The notes below the pieces were generated by a model that saw nothing but the letters and a program-made list of their open reading frames with translations, had not been told where the DNA came from and made no database searches. Of a stretch of 64,000 nt of DNA, positions 1 through 12,800 are shown one piece after another. The position numbers were made by a program, and so were the translations under genes. Positions within the stretch are counted from its first letter, which is position 1, and each line of letters starts with the position of its first letter. The stretch comes from Balanoglossus misakiensis (taxonomy: Eukaryota; Hemichordata), in contig CM082589.2 in NCBI GenBank assembly GCA_040954595.2, positions 6,758,001 through 6,822,000 of the forward strand, in the 5' to 3' direction.

Positions 1-3000
1 CGTGCCACTATTTGTCTACATTCAGGAGGTCAAAGTGATTGGGTTTCACTCCCCGCGCAACCTTCGCATCTCGTTGGAGTTTTGCCCTCGTCGACGTCGA
101 TCCCACAAAAGCAGCCATTCCCTGGAAGAGCCCCGAGGACAAACTGGCAACTTTTTGTGAGTGCTGTCGCGGAAACGAATGAAAAATTTAACGAAACTTT
201 GGGGGGAAATGTGTCGTTTTGTGGCGAATCGCGAAGTTGTAAAATATCCTGTTTCCTCCTTAAAAAGGGAATTTGTTCGATTGTCTTGTATCTTGTTTCA
301 ATGTTTCAGAAATGCAAAATTCTACTTTATTGTCAAATTGTAGAAAAATTACTAAAACTGCACCATTTTTTGTTCTGGATGTGAAAGCTTTTGCTGATCT
401 CATTCTCAACAAAAATCATAAAATTTTACAATTATTTTCAACTCAATTTTTGCTTTTGAACCAGATTAGAACCAGTCCGAGAAATTTCTTCTGAAACGGT
501 TGAACACGACTGCTGTCGAATCTTGTGCAGTTTCATATCCTGTGAGCTGCACATTTAGTCCGGGATGCTGTAAGTCGGGATAAGAAAATCGAATTCTTCT
601 GATCAGATCATTCCACGGCGACATACATGAAGAAAATTAATAAAAGTTTGAATTTGTGAACATGTAAATTTTTGTCGGTCGACCGACAATTTCTGCCACA
701 GACTGGCAAATTTGAGGGTTGTTTTTTTTGCGGCGAGGCTGTTAAAAATAAAATGAAAAAAAAATGGATGACTTAACAGGAGAGGATTATGCGGACCACT
801 TGTTTGTCATCGACCGACCAGTCATCCTGCCGCAGCTTTTTTCCCGCTGACCTGTCGGACGACCTCGGCCCACAATAAAAATAGTGCAGAAATTACAGAG
901 CAGTAAAGTGTGAAGAGGATGTCCACTCCAGTGTCCCTGCAGAATGTCAACAACTGGCTGTGTGTCTCACTCTTACTACACCCTTATGTACATTCTGCTT
1001 AAAAAGGAAGAGAGAAATTTGTAAACTGTCCGTCGGATGTACATTGTGACTGGACAAACACTTACACCGCACCGGCAGCTCTTGGCGACTTGATTGAAAC
1101 GAGAGTTTTCGCGTGTGACTGACCTCCTGATGATTGCTCTCGAAGATGATATGGGGGAAATTTGAGAAATTGTAGAAATTTCGTGATTGTCAGCCTCGCA
1201 TTTTAAATTGAAAATGTGAGAATGTAGCTCGGTTATTGAACCATCTTTTAGAGGTGTGGATTTGGCTGAGTGGGTTTTGTGTGTTTGACTTCCTTGCTAC
1301 CGCGAACAGGGGTGTAGGTTGGGTTGGAGTTTGCACGAACGGGGGATGTAGGCTGGGTCAGTTTTGAATCTCGTGGAATACAAGTCTACTCACAGTTTAA
1401 CCAGAATGAGGAGTATCATGTTATTGATTGTTTGCGTTCTGGAAAATCTTACAGGGAGAATGAAGGAAAGAAAGAAAGAATGAAAGACAGAAAATGAGTG
1501 CCTGTCCAAAAGTGTGTATTTGGGGGTTAGGGTGGGCTTGCATGCTAGTGGCTGGTGTGTTCACGAAGTGTGTTGTTTATCAACCATCAACGTAGCGGTT
1601 GTGTTATACGATAGAGCGCGGGACGTAGTTTTCTGTACGGAATACATGTACATGTAACAAATCTTTGTCATTGATGCCCGAGTGACAACTGTGTTGATCA
1701 CTTGCCTGTGTCCGTTCATAATACTTAGCATAGTTGGATCGTAATTGTACATTAAGCCCAGTGTGAAGAAGGCCAGTTGATAGCAATATTATCTTGTCGC
1801 AACATACCAACATGGCGGGTATGACAACTGTGATCTTCACCATTAACCATGTAACTCGTACATATCCCGTGGCCCCCATATTTTGGTATAATCCATCAGC
1901 TTTTAATGGTGGGGTTTACTACTAATGTTGAAAAGTAGGGGGTTCCGTCCCTTTAGGACATTTTCTTCACAAAATAGTACTGCCTGATAATTCTTCAAAT
2001 TGGTGAATTCTAATGTTTGTACAAAATTTCTTCAGTTTTCAAAACTTAAAACGAGGTACGTTGCTTTATCTCATTTTCAATGAAATAATGATAGTTTTGA
2101 TGCCATATAGAGCCTAAGATATTTCTAAATTTAGGATACTTTGGCGTTAGAAAATTGCAGTTGATCGGGTGGGTACTTTTCTCTGTAATTTTGAAAGGGA
2201 AAGTTTTATCTTTCTGTCCCAAAGCAAAGTATTCACCTAAATATAGAAACTGTGGACACAATAAGTAACCTGTTGTACAAATGATGGGGTAAAATAGTTT
2301 GTGTTACTTGGAAATCACCACTGGAAAATGATACAGACATATCAGTTTTGTTGCTTAAAAAGTAGATGTCAAATTTTAGATAGTTTTCTTTATTAAAAGA
2401 TTTGATGTTCGTCCCGAATGTTGCTTCCCGTGATTTGCAGCAAAAATTGCATTCTTTCACTGATGCCATGGGACAACCTTGAAACAGGATGTTTGGAATT
2501 TCAACTGTACATGCGTGTGTTTGTCACTTGGTTGAGCTATGCTTTTATCCCCGCTTACCACAATGAACTAGTCCAACTACGTTGAAAACAATGGTATTGG
2601 ACCCGAAAAATTTAGTGGTGAAGGGGTTGCAATGACTTCAGTGTGTTTGTACGACTACTCGCGTCGGGAGAATCTGACAGATTTGGCATTCGTGTTCCCT
2701 AGCGACAGCTGCGTAACCGGGCTATGTTAGCATAGCAGTGGAATACACACGCACGCACACACAGAAAGACACACCAGAATACTTCACAAAAGTTTGAGGA
2801 GCAAACTATCAACTCCGCTGCGATATATAAACACTTCACCACAACTGAGTGCTTCTGAATTCTCCCGTATCCTCGGCAGAAATCACTCAAATTCACGTCG
2901 GCCACGCATGTGCGCTTGAGCAAGGCTGCCATCTTGGGGACAAAGCTCTGAGGCCGGTTTCAGTTTCCCACAAGGAGGCAATCATTTTCTGCGCACTGAA

Positions 3001-4009
3001 AAATGTTAAAATATGCAGAGATTTGGAGTTTATTTGTATACAGTTTGTGAACACAGGAGCTAAAAAATCATGTATACTCGCCATAATATCTTATGGATGC
3101 ACTGTATCAAATCTGGAGCAAACACGAAACGTTCCGTGGGGGAGATTGAAGTTTGCCTCGGGATAAGGCAACTAATACGATACACTGACATATACGGAAA
3201 CTATCGAAAAAATTCTTCTAAATCAGTGTCTTAGAGAATGCCCACAGAAAGTTTCTGTTTTTCTGTAACAAGAGGTTTTGTGATATATATTATGTCAGAA
3301 ATAACCTGCTTATTATTCCACATCACTGTCGATGAAAAGTCGTCTACAAGATCGTTATGAGAATACTGTAGGTTTTGTGGAGGAGTTGAGATGAAATCAT
3401 TTCTTCTGCACAGTGAACCTTTGAGGGACCTCCTGGACTGTTGACATTTTGTGTTGTTTCGTCTCTGAAATTTTGATGTTGTTTGGTTCTCTGTAATTCT
3501 CGGTCACATGCAAGTGCTGCAGTATTACTGGGTGTGCGACCATTTTCCTCTGTAACGGACAAGATATTGAAAGTGCAAAACATCACAAATTTTTTGCATC
3601 AAGATTTCTAAATCCAAATTCTTACAGATGGACCACAAAATGCTCAGATTTTGTGCCAATTGCCAGAAATCATCAAAATAAAGACAAAATAGTCTGTTAT
3701 GTATGCCTGTGTCTTTTTATCGTAGTAAGAGAAAAGTTTTGCTGTCGTAAAACAGTCGTAGTTCAGCTTTATTAGATAAAGGAGGTGATTTATAGTGTTG
3801 ATGTCAGTGTAAGAGACTTCTAACACAATAAATTAAAGAGTCTCCCCCGCCCAATGATTACCAGTTTACACCCATTGCAGCAATCTTTGACAAATGAATG
3901 TTTGTTGTCAGGGACAGCCGATGTTGTCACTTTGTTCTTCTGCTTATTTTATCCACCATTACTTTCCCTATTGTTATGTAAATCGCCAGTTTAATGTACA
4001 GGCTTAACG
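1..4009. other. Non-coding, nothing recognised
   Basis: All six frames are broken by frequent stops. The short open frames here have no splice-site or codon-use support. Only short low-complexity patches are visible, for example GAAAGAAAGAAAG near 1465 and a CACACGCACGCACACACAG patch near 2744. It is probably intergenic or intronic. Confidence 0.6.
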
Positions 4010-4211
4010 CTGGGTTCACTTTTTCATTGTTCCGCCTCCCCGGTGCCCTTTGTGTACCCGGTGCCGTCTGCTCTCGCTTGAACTCAGAGCCGAGCGTGTT
4101 CATAGACTAGTTTTACACGGCACGGGTCCGTATCGTCGAGCTCTACCCGGGACGTTTTAACCCTACATCGTTTTTTTTTTGCTCGCAACCGAACGAAGTT
4201 CTGTAACCGAG
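4010..4211 (+). promoter_or_regulatory. Possible untranslated 5' exon ending in a donor site
   Basis: A locally GC-richer, CpG-containing block stands out from its AT-rich surroundings and ends in a good donor, ACCGAG then GTAAGA (donor GT at 4212). It has no ATG that opens a useful frame, so if transcribed it would be a non-coding first exon. There is no TATA box in the expected place. The evidence is composition plus one splice signal only, so this is a weak call. Confidence 0.2.
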
Positions 4212-4740
4212 GTAAGAAAAACTACAAGTTATCGACAAGCGGCGTTCCAATTTGGGTCCGGCTACTGACTGGCTGGCTTCTTTTAATTACGTCGCTGCGC
4301 GATAGACAATAACGAGGCTTACACGAACATGTGGCCATATGTGTGTGTACATACAATGTAGCCATGTTTACACTGCAGTTCATAGCATATACATTTCCTA
4401 TACACATCATCGACTTCATTTCGCAGGTAGCTATAAGCCTTCGGACTTAATAGAAAACGCTCCACCTCCTATAATTTCTCTTATAGTTTGTAGCTATTTA
4501 GATATATTTTGCTTCAAAACTTTTCTGAAAATTTTGTGGCGTAGATTTGATTTTCTAAAACTACGTATTTCTGGTAATCTACATTTAGGCTCAGAAATCA
4601 GGATACAAAATCGAAGGATTTTTTTAGAAATCATGAGTTTCAACTTTCCTAGAGGTGTTATACTTGAGGAAAATGAATGGTAGACCATACACTACAGATT
4701 ATTCAGTATGATTATACCATTGAGAGGTCATTGGTGTGGT

Positions 4741-4827
4741 CATCATCATCACCACCACCACCACCACCATCATCATCGTCATCGTCATCACAAATATCAT
4801 CACCATCATCATCACCACCAATGAATC

Positions 4828-4874
<47 letters not shown>

Positions 4875-4919
4875 GTCGTCGTCGCTACCACTGCCACCAT
4901 CACCACCACCACCACAATA
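4741..4919. repeat. CAT/CAC trinucleotide repeat tract
   Basis: About 180 bp of imperfect CAT and CAC triplets, with a purer (CAT)n core around 4828-4874 and short CGT interruptions. It creates artificial open frames of poly-His, poly-Ile/Ser and poly-Met on the two strands. These are repeat translations, not proteins. Confidence 0.95.
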
Positions 4920-7900
4920 ATAATATTGTAATATTGACTTCTAATTTGAGATCGCTTCTATGGCATCATTAAAAGAATATTCTGTAACTGGTCTCAACAA
5001 TGGTGTATATGATATACATATCAATTAAGTATTGTGAATTTGTTTCCTGATACAGTTAAGATACATGTATAGACCTTATGGCAATAATGATCTACAGGTC
5101 ATTATTTCCATATTGACCTTCTGAAAACAGACCTAGTGAGGAGTCATTTATACCCAGGATTGACTTATGAATAATCTGCATAACCCATGATAAGCCATAG
5201 GTCACACAAGGGCTAAGTTTCCTGATTAGTATTAAGGGGGGGGGGGGGGCTAAGGGTCATCAATTAACTGAAGAAGTATGACAGGACACTATTAAATAAA
5301 GCAATAAGCTTAATTAATTAACTGCCAATTTAAGTAGGAAGCTAGAATGGTTGAACCATGACCAAAAGCGGTCTGGCTAATGTTCCGTTTAAGGGATGGG
5401 CCATTTCATATCCTGGGAGGGGTCTGAGATTAATTTTATGGCAGGAAATTTTGTACAGGAACATTTTATACTGATCACATATTAATGAGAGCAATGACTC
5501 AAATGGAAGCGTAGTGTCATTTATGTTAATTGTCTCTGTGTAAAATCACTCATTATCAGAAAACGTTAATTATGAACCATTTTATTGGCAATTTAGTCTT
5601 TGCTGAATGTCTCTCGCAGAGCATGAAGTCTATCGTACCATGAAAGAACATTCATGCAGTACAAAATGTGCATTCTTCCTGTTAAAAATAGTGTGAGCCT
5701 CTTTCATTTTAAATTTAGATCCTAAACCAGGCCTGTCTGGGATTACGATGATGAAGGTATTAAAATAAACTTGTTTTGTTGCAAGGTGTGTTCAGTGGAT
5801 TCTATAAAAACTTTTGCTGGCAGTTGCAACAGACAATGAACAAACAGGATAGTGACTGGGGGAAAAAAGTGAACAGTATTTTCTATAGAGTAAGAAGTTT
5901 GGAAGGGATGTACTGATCGGTGTACTTGTAAGTGTACTTTTACGCATTTAACACTACATCACTTAGGCTAGTAGTAAGGCAGATTGGTTTATTAAATGGC
6001 CAGGCAAAACAACCTGTGAGAAGGTCAGCTGGATTTTGACAATAAATAAACTTCTCATTTACCTACCTACCAACCAACCAATCAGCATTAGGGGCAACCA
6101 GGTGTACTGTACTTGTAGTTGGCCAACCAGTAGCATCAGGCCCAACCAGAATGACTCACGAGATAGCTGCTGCTAGTACAACCAGAGAATATCTACCAGA
6201 CAATCATTCACAGACCCTTACCACCAGCATTTTAAAAAGAGAGCCTCAGGAACAACCAGCCAGTAGTGCCAGCGTCGACCATGTGACAGAAAAGTGGTAT
6301 AGAAACAACCAACCAGTCCAACCAACCAACCAACCAACCAACTGATCATGACATCATGAATCATGAAGTCATTCATAGGCGGTCGGTAAAGTCTTTGCAT
6401 ACAACTGCTACACACAGGCAGCCGGGCCTCTATCTCTGACGTTTTAAAATATACAAAGCATCATTGTTTGTTTGCAGTGACTATCACTCAATTGCGTGGC
6501 CAGGGAGAAGCCTTTTTTTCTTCGAACTGAGCCAGTCACAGCTAGCTGTCTGTGGTATCCATCCATTCACTGGCTTTGCGATTTGTCAGTCTTTTTTTCC
6601 CTTCCGTGGTAGGTCTCCATGATTTATAGCTCGATGTCAGTTCATTCAGTGCTAACTACTGTTAAGGGTTCTCAAATGAGTTTTCATCGTCTAAGATTTC
6701 AGCCACAAAGCGTTGCTGTTGCTACGTTCTAAATACCTTGTATATTCAGCCATTACCACATTACTGTTTTCTCTGAGGTTCAGTGTCCTTTTTGTTGAAA
6801 TTTCTGCTTGGCGCTGAGAGAGAGAGATATCTAGCCATTGTTTTGTGTACAAGAAACTATCATACACAAAATATGCCAGATTTACATCTCACATCTTTAA
6901 AAGCTCTTCAAAATAATAGATTGCATCTTTTTATACGGATATCAATCACAATTGTCTACTCCTACGTCATGTTCAGAATCATTCCACACAGCCCTGACAT
7001 TACAAAATGTGTAAATTTGAATGATTACAACATGTTTCTTCAAATATGTCTTTGAGTTGCTACCTACTTCAACGTGAACAGGAAAATATTACCTGATGGA
7101 AAGGTCCTTAATGTCACTGTGTTAACAGAGAGAATTTGCGGTGTGAATGAGATAGGGAGAGTGGTGATATTGTCACAAACAGATTGGCTTCCGCTCGTGT
7201 TGCAAAGTCAAGAAACGACGAGTAATTTGCTGGAAATTGGATTAAGTTCTGTGTCTTCACCGGGTCGTCTGCGGTGTTTGTAATTTGTTATCCGTCGACG
7301 TTATCCCCAAAATTGGTGCCAAAGCTGTCAGCGTCTTCGATCGACGTTGGTTGAGAAGATTAATGCTTGTCTCCGCTCTGAAGATTGTCTTGTCGCGTTC
7401 CCTATAAAAAGTTGCCAGATATAGTGAAAGATTAGTGAAAAACCTTGTCAGCTTTGACAGTATTTAGTCCGAATGAAAAAAAAACTATACATGTAGTATT
7501 GAGAATTGTTTGTGGCTCTTCTCTCAATGTTTTTTTTGTTGAATTTTGTTTTGGTAGAAAAATCTTGTCACTGATCGATATGATGCAATATTCTCTCTAG
7601 TATTCAGATGCATACAGACATTTCTTCATCAGAATCAGGTGAGATTTGTAAAAAAATTATCACAAATTTGCCAAATTTTGTGAATGGCTAATTTTTTTGA
7701 GTGAACGGTAACACGCACGTGTGGGCGTATGTTTTCTGGTAAAAACGACAAATGTTGTACAAGTACCTAAGTGAAGATCAGTCATTACAGCTTATCATTT
7801 ATATGGAAAGATCCTACTTTTTCTTGCACTGAAAAAAACCCCACAGTAACTTTACTCCGTTCGACCCCGCACTGCATTTGTAATACATTTAGGCTATTCA

Positions 7901-9636
7901 GTTACAGGAGAGGTTACGATCTCTGCCAAACTGAGGCTTAAATTGGAAACTACGCTGATGTCTTGTAAAATATGGGCTTGCTGTGAGGTGAACACCTCCA
8001 TTTAAAAGTGGCCACCACAGACCATGAAGCTCAGCTGTAAATTAACCCCGTGTCTTGAACCCGTTGCCAAATTTACTGTCGAAGGTTTCGGCTCTCATGC
8101 CGGCGTTGTCAGTTTGTGTCACCGGCTTGCCAGCCCTAATTAAATTCCAGTTTGATTTTTGACCGATCGGTGTATTTTTGAAATGTTACGACATGCAACC
8201 GTGGTTACGAGGGACATGAATCGTGCATATAAATACTTTGTTGTTGTCGCCGATTTTTAGAAGATGATTTTTTTACGAGGAATGTGGTAGTTGTAGAGAA
8301 TTACAACACAGAGAGTAAGTGATCCGATCTTGTTAAAAATTGAGACATAAATACATCAGAGCAAAACAGCCAAATGCCAAGAACAGTTGGAAAGAACTAC
8401 ACTTCATCCAAAGTTCTATGTTAGTATTCTAAGAAGTAACTTTTGTCACAGTTGACTGAACTGCACTTAGTTAAAAGCATAATAATGTTTTGAACCAAAA
8501 AATTGGCTCTCTCTTGAGACTGTACCAAAAAAATTAAGTAATTGTTTCTGTTGTACTGTGTAACATCAGAAAGAAGCAAATTCTTTGAAACGGATATCAG
8601 AAGTTTCATTCAGTTCAACATGTATGTACATCATAATGTTCACCTATAATATTTTGCTGTGTTTGAAGGATACATATATAATGAGTGTGTTTGTATCAGT
8701 TTACTGATATTATTTATTGGTAACAAAACTTATATAACAATTCTTGTTCTGAGTATAATTGAAAAAGAAAGCAGAGACGTAGACAAAGATTGGCAAATCA
8801 CGGGATAATGAGTAATCTTGTGTCGTACACTGAAATTTTTGAGCGTGGGTGGAATCGATTTTCCGTGATTTTTTTTGAACAGTTGATGAAGATAAACTTC
8901 AGTGAACAAGCTGAAGGAAATCAGTGGTTGTATAAAAGGTAGGGTGAAATTGCCGTTGACAGAAATGTCCGGCAGTATCGATGTCATACGTACAGAGGAA
9001 TAAACAGAGAGAAAAACATGTTTTTGCCAAGAGTCACTCGATTATTTTTGTCCGCCGTTTCAAAGAATTTCATACGATAGAAGTTGGTCTTCAATTTCAA
9101 AGTGTTTGCCGAGTACTAAAAACTTTCTGTCGGCTACAACTGGTACTGATCGATTGGCAACAGTTGTGTTCCAGTAAAAGTTGTGACATTGTATTATGCC
9201 TGGTTAAATTCTGCTACAAAGTAGACAGTAATTGACTACAAATTATTCTACGAAGCATTGAGGCTTTCCAAGAACATTAGATACAGTGTAGCAACTGCAA
9301 CGGCCAATCATTGGCTGCGGATGAGACACTATTCTCGAAAGGGAGGGGAGAATTTTGTGGCATGGTGGCGTGCTCTGCTTGTAATTCTGCGACAAGGCTC
9401 TTTCGTGATATGTGTCGGGTTACTTTCTCTCACTGCCGAATATGATCTGTTCTTTTTACAGCTTGTAGCAATTTTGTAAAATTCAATCCCTTTATCCCCG
9501 ATACTCTTGGCTCTTTCAGATTTTTTTTTTCAGGGGGAAAAAGGAGAATGCATTACCTGTAGATATGAACAGAAGATTTTTTTTATTTCTTGATATTACA
9601 CTTCTTCAGATACCCCTTTGTAGCGTTCTGGTATAA
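4920..9636. other. Non-coding, short repeats only
   Basis: No supported exon. It contains a 14-base G run (5236-5249) and CCAACCA-type short repeats (about 6064-6082 and 6306-6342). A TATAAAAA word near 7403 is followed by a CAG/GTGAGA donor near 7638, but no convincing coding frame links them. The rest is AT-rich sequence without visible structure. Confidence 0.55.
6306..6342. repeat. CCAA tetranucleotide repeat
   Basis: Short tandem run of CCAA units with one GT interruption. Scattered CCAACCA words occur in the 300 bp upstream, giving a Thr/Asn/Gln-rich open frame that is repeat-driven. Confidence 0.85.
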
Positions 9637-9842
9637 TGTAAAACACTTTATTTTCGCGAGCAATAAATTTTCGCCAAATACGCGAGAGCCCAAATAGCGT
9701 GAAAATAAAAAGTCGCGTAAATTGTTTTTGAAGATAACGATGCAGTGAATTAAATACGAGAACGCGAAAATTAATACTCGTGAAACAGTGGCCTCTTTTG
9801 ATATCGCGAAAAATTTAACTCGCGAAAATAAAGTGTTTTACA
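9637..9842. mobile_element. Miniature inverted-repeat element, CGCGAA type
   Basis: About 206 bp bounded by matching inverted ends. The left end reads TGTAAAACACTTTATTTTCG and the right end is its complement, closing with AAGTGTTTTACA. The two 24-bp ends match completely as read by eye. The interior is rich in CGCGAA and TTCGCG words, some in opposite orientation, and has no open frame. This is the shape of a non-autonomous DNA transposon (MITE). TA dinucleotides just outside both ends (TATA-ATGTAAAAC and TTTTACAG-TA) would fit a TA target duplication of the Tc1/mariner kind, but the exact edges are uncertain by a few bases. Confidence 0.8.
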
Positions 9843-12800
9843 GTATTGTGAACATTTCAGTTCTGATGTTGGATAAGAGTTTTACTCGACTCAAGAGGAC
9901 ATTTTAATGGTGTCCATCCATGGCAAGTCTTCACGTTCTCGTTTTAGCGTCAATAAAAATATTTGTGAACAACTCCTCAAGCCAACGCATCACCAGCTAC
10001 CACTGGTACAAAAAATGTTTACTTAAAATTCAACAGGTCTAGAGTGAAATGTGTGTAGCTTTTTCTATGGTACTTAGTCTCTCAATGGTTGCTTGGTTTT
10101 GTTTTTCAAATATTTTCAGGTCGGTCTTTTAAAACCGTTGATGACATTTTGCATCTACTTTTAACAAATCTTTTCTTCACGAGCAGAAAAAAATGCAGAC
10201 TGGAATGGGAACAGGGAGGTCTTTTGCCAGTAAATTTAAGTGGCGGTACTCCTTTGGAAAGCATGTTAAACTCAATGTACGTGTTATGTTCAGATTACAT
10301 AAGAAAAAAAACAATGTCATCTTCAGAGATGTTTGAGCCAATGTGGCCCATTATAAATCTTCAGTTTCAGATGGTCTGTGGTTTGACTTTGGTGCTGTTT
10401 TCAGTACAGGTGTTCTTGAATATTTTGTGTGGTTGTCAAGAACCAAGAGTATTGCACTAGCTCCATAGAGGAGCATCTCTTCGGCAAATAGAACAGTCCG
10501 TTGTATCACTACCAGTAGGTACAGATCACATGACTTTGAGTATGGACTGAGACACCTGGATTTCTGCCGGACTGTCAATTTTTGTGTAGTGAGATCAAAA
10601 ATTAAAAAAACACAGACACACAAAAAAAAAAAATTATAGTTGTATGCCAACAACCAGGCTGAGATAATGTAGGCAGGTACTGCTCCCCCCCCCCCCAGGA
10701 CAGTAAAAGAACAATTGTTCCAGGAGGCGAGAACAAAGAAACAAACAAAAGACAGTATCACGGGGGAGGGGGAACAAAAACGAAAATGTGTACCTGACTG
10801 CGCAGAAAGAAAAGATATATCAAAAAGCAGCTGGAAATATAAACAAGGGGGGAGATAAAATCAACTTAGTGTGATACAAGGTAGTATTACTAAATGACAG
10901 TCATTTGTGTGATGTCGGGCAAGTCTTAGCCGTCAGTGTCATCTGCTCACGACATTTGTATTTAAAAGTTATTTGTTCAGTTGTATAGGACTAATGGTTC
11001 TTCACTGTATGTTGCAAGCCATTTTGCATCGCTCTCGCCATCCCCATATTGATCCAGTTCATTTGCTGCCATACTCTGCCTCTCATAATATTTTCCTAGC
11101 TTGCCGTTTACTATTATATTATTCAAATAAAATAGCGGCCACTAATGGTTTAGGCACTTCCCGGCCGCGTTTTTTTTTTTATATTTTAATTTTCGCACAA
11201 AAGGCCAATTTTAGATTTTAAAACGCCACGCTACAGAAGAGGGTCGGTTGAAAGCTTTCTGAAGTATTTTGAAGTAAGCGTTTCATTTGAAGTGGCGGTT
11301 TTTTGGAAGCCAACTAGTCTCATTTGTAGAAACCTTCAAATTCCGTCTGATTTATGCCAACGAAATTCAGAAATTACGTCCACGAAATTTTTGTAGTATA
11401 TATGCATGTATACACATGTGAAACTTTCTAAAAATTGTACTCAACTTTGTATACATGTGATATTCAGTTTGTTCATTACTATGCATATCTTTTTGTACAA
11501 TTTTTGTGTGCTTATGCGCCAATTTACACCACGGCGCTGAGTGATTATTCGTCGATTTTATTCGTGGTCACGTTGTATGATTGCGTGTTTCTATTTATGA
11601 TACCGTCTATGAATTAACAGTGAAGTAATGTAGTCTGAAAGTGTGAAATATACAGGCAAGAAGATATTGTATCCACAGCTGAAAAAGATGGTGCTCTTGT
11701 GTTGGAGTACGAGAATACTTCAAATACGTCACGTCCGTGAAATAAACAAGGATAGCTATATAAGTCTATGTGTGTGCGTTTGTCTGTTGGTGTTTTATGT
11801 GTGTTTGTGTGTGGACATCGTGAAACGTCTGTATAAGTCTGTGTGTTGGTCTGAGCACCACCACATAAATGTTAGGAGATTCAGACACACTTACCGGTAG
11901 AACCAGATATGGGCATACATGTATGTAAATAAGAGGTGAATATTTATCTTAAAATACAAATAAATATAAACAAACAGGGAAGCCCATGTTTGTATGAAGT
12001 TTCTGTTGTCACAATGCATATGAAACATATCTGATAAAATAGTCAGAGGTTTGAGACCATGCACTCACTTTCCAATATGGACTTAAACTTATCAGCGGCC
12101 CTTCTACCACATCAGAAGTAGTCATATATCAGATAACTCAACAATACAAAATGTTGATTCAGGACAAGAAGTTATTTTGTACTGGCCATGCCTATGTGGA
12201 AAAATTAGCACATCAATAAAGGTTGCATGGACCAGTGGGGAAAAATATAGTCTGTCATCAATTTCACTCCCTGACGAAATATAAAACTTAATGAACACAA
12301 TTGGGTGCATTCATTTTTAGAACCCAAAATAAAGTACAAAAGGATCAATATAGATGAAATATGTGTCTGCATGATATATACAATGCATAGTGTACATGTA
12401 TGTTATTCTGAGGGTTCATATTTTGTATAAAATACATGTATAGAAGAAAAAACAAAGTGGACGAAAATAAAATACTATAAAAGAAAGGAATGTTTTTGTA
12501 TAAACCGTAATACTTTTATTCAAAATACTGGTTACATGAAATACAGGTGAAAAGTAATAAAAAGTCATGTGGGGCGGGATGAAAAAACTGTTAGCTTGGG
12601 CGTGTGTCTCCCACCTAATGAATAAGTAATTATCTTAGCAAAGAGCATCCATTAGCCCCAAACTCCTCCTCCCCTCGCTGTATATCACCTCTTATTCACC
12701 GTACAGCTGCAGCAAGCGACTTGTAGTTTCTCAGTTAGCCCTTTTGATTGGTTTGAACTTTATCCAGCCCAGCCTCACTTTGACTCCCTTGAACAATGCC

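Noticed and set aside
4677-4972. Poly-His, poly-Ile/Ser and poly-Met frames
   Set aside because: Direct translations of the CAT/CAC repeat in different phases, with no splice or start context.
7403-7638. TATAAAAA word followed by ATG (7609) and AATCAG/GTGAGA donor
   Set aside because: The only ATG frame reaching the donor is 10 codons and ends in phase 1, which does not fit the shared exon. The surroundings are AT-rich.
10089-10460. 123-codon plus-strand frame
   Set aside because: Non-ATG start, no protein family likeness, and AT-rich homopolymer interruptions. CAG words inside are not paired with good donors.
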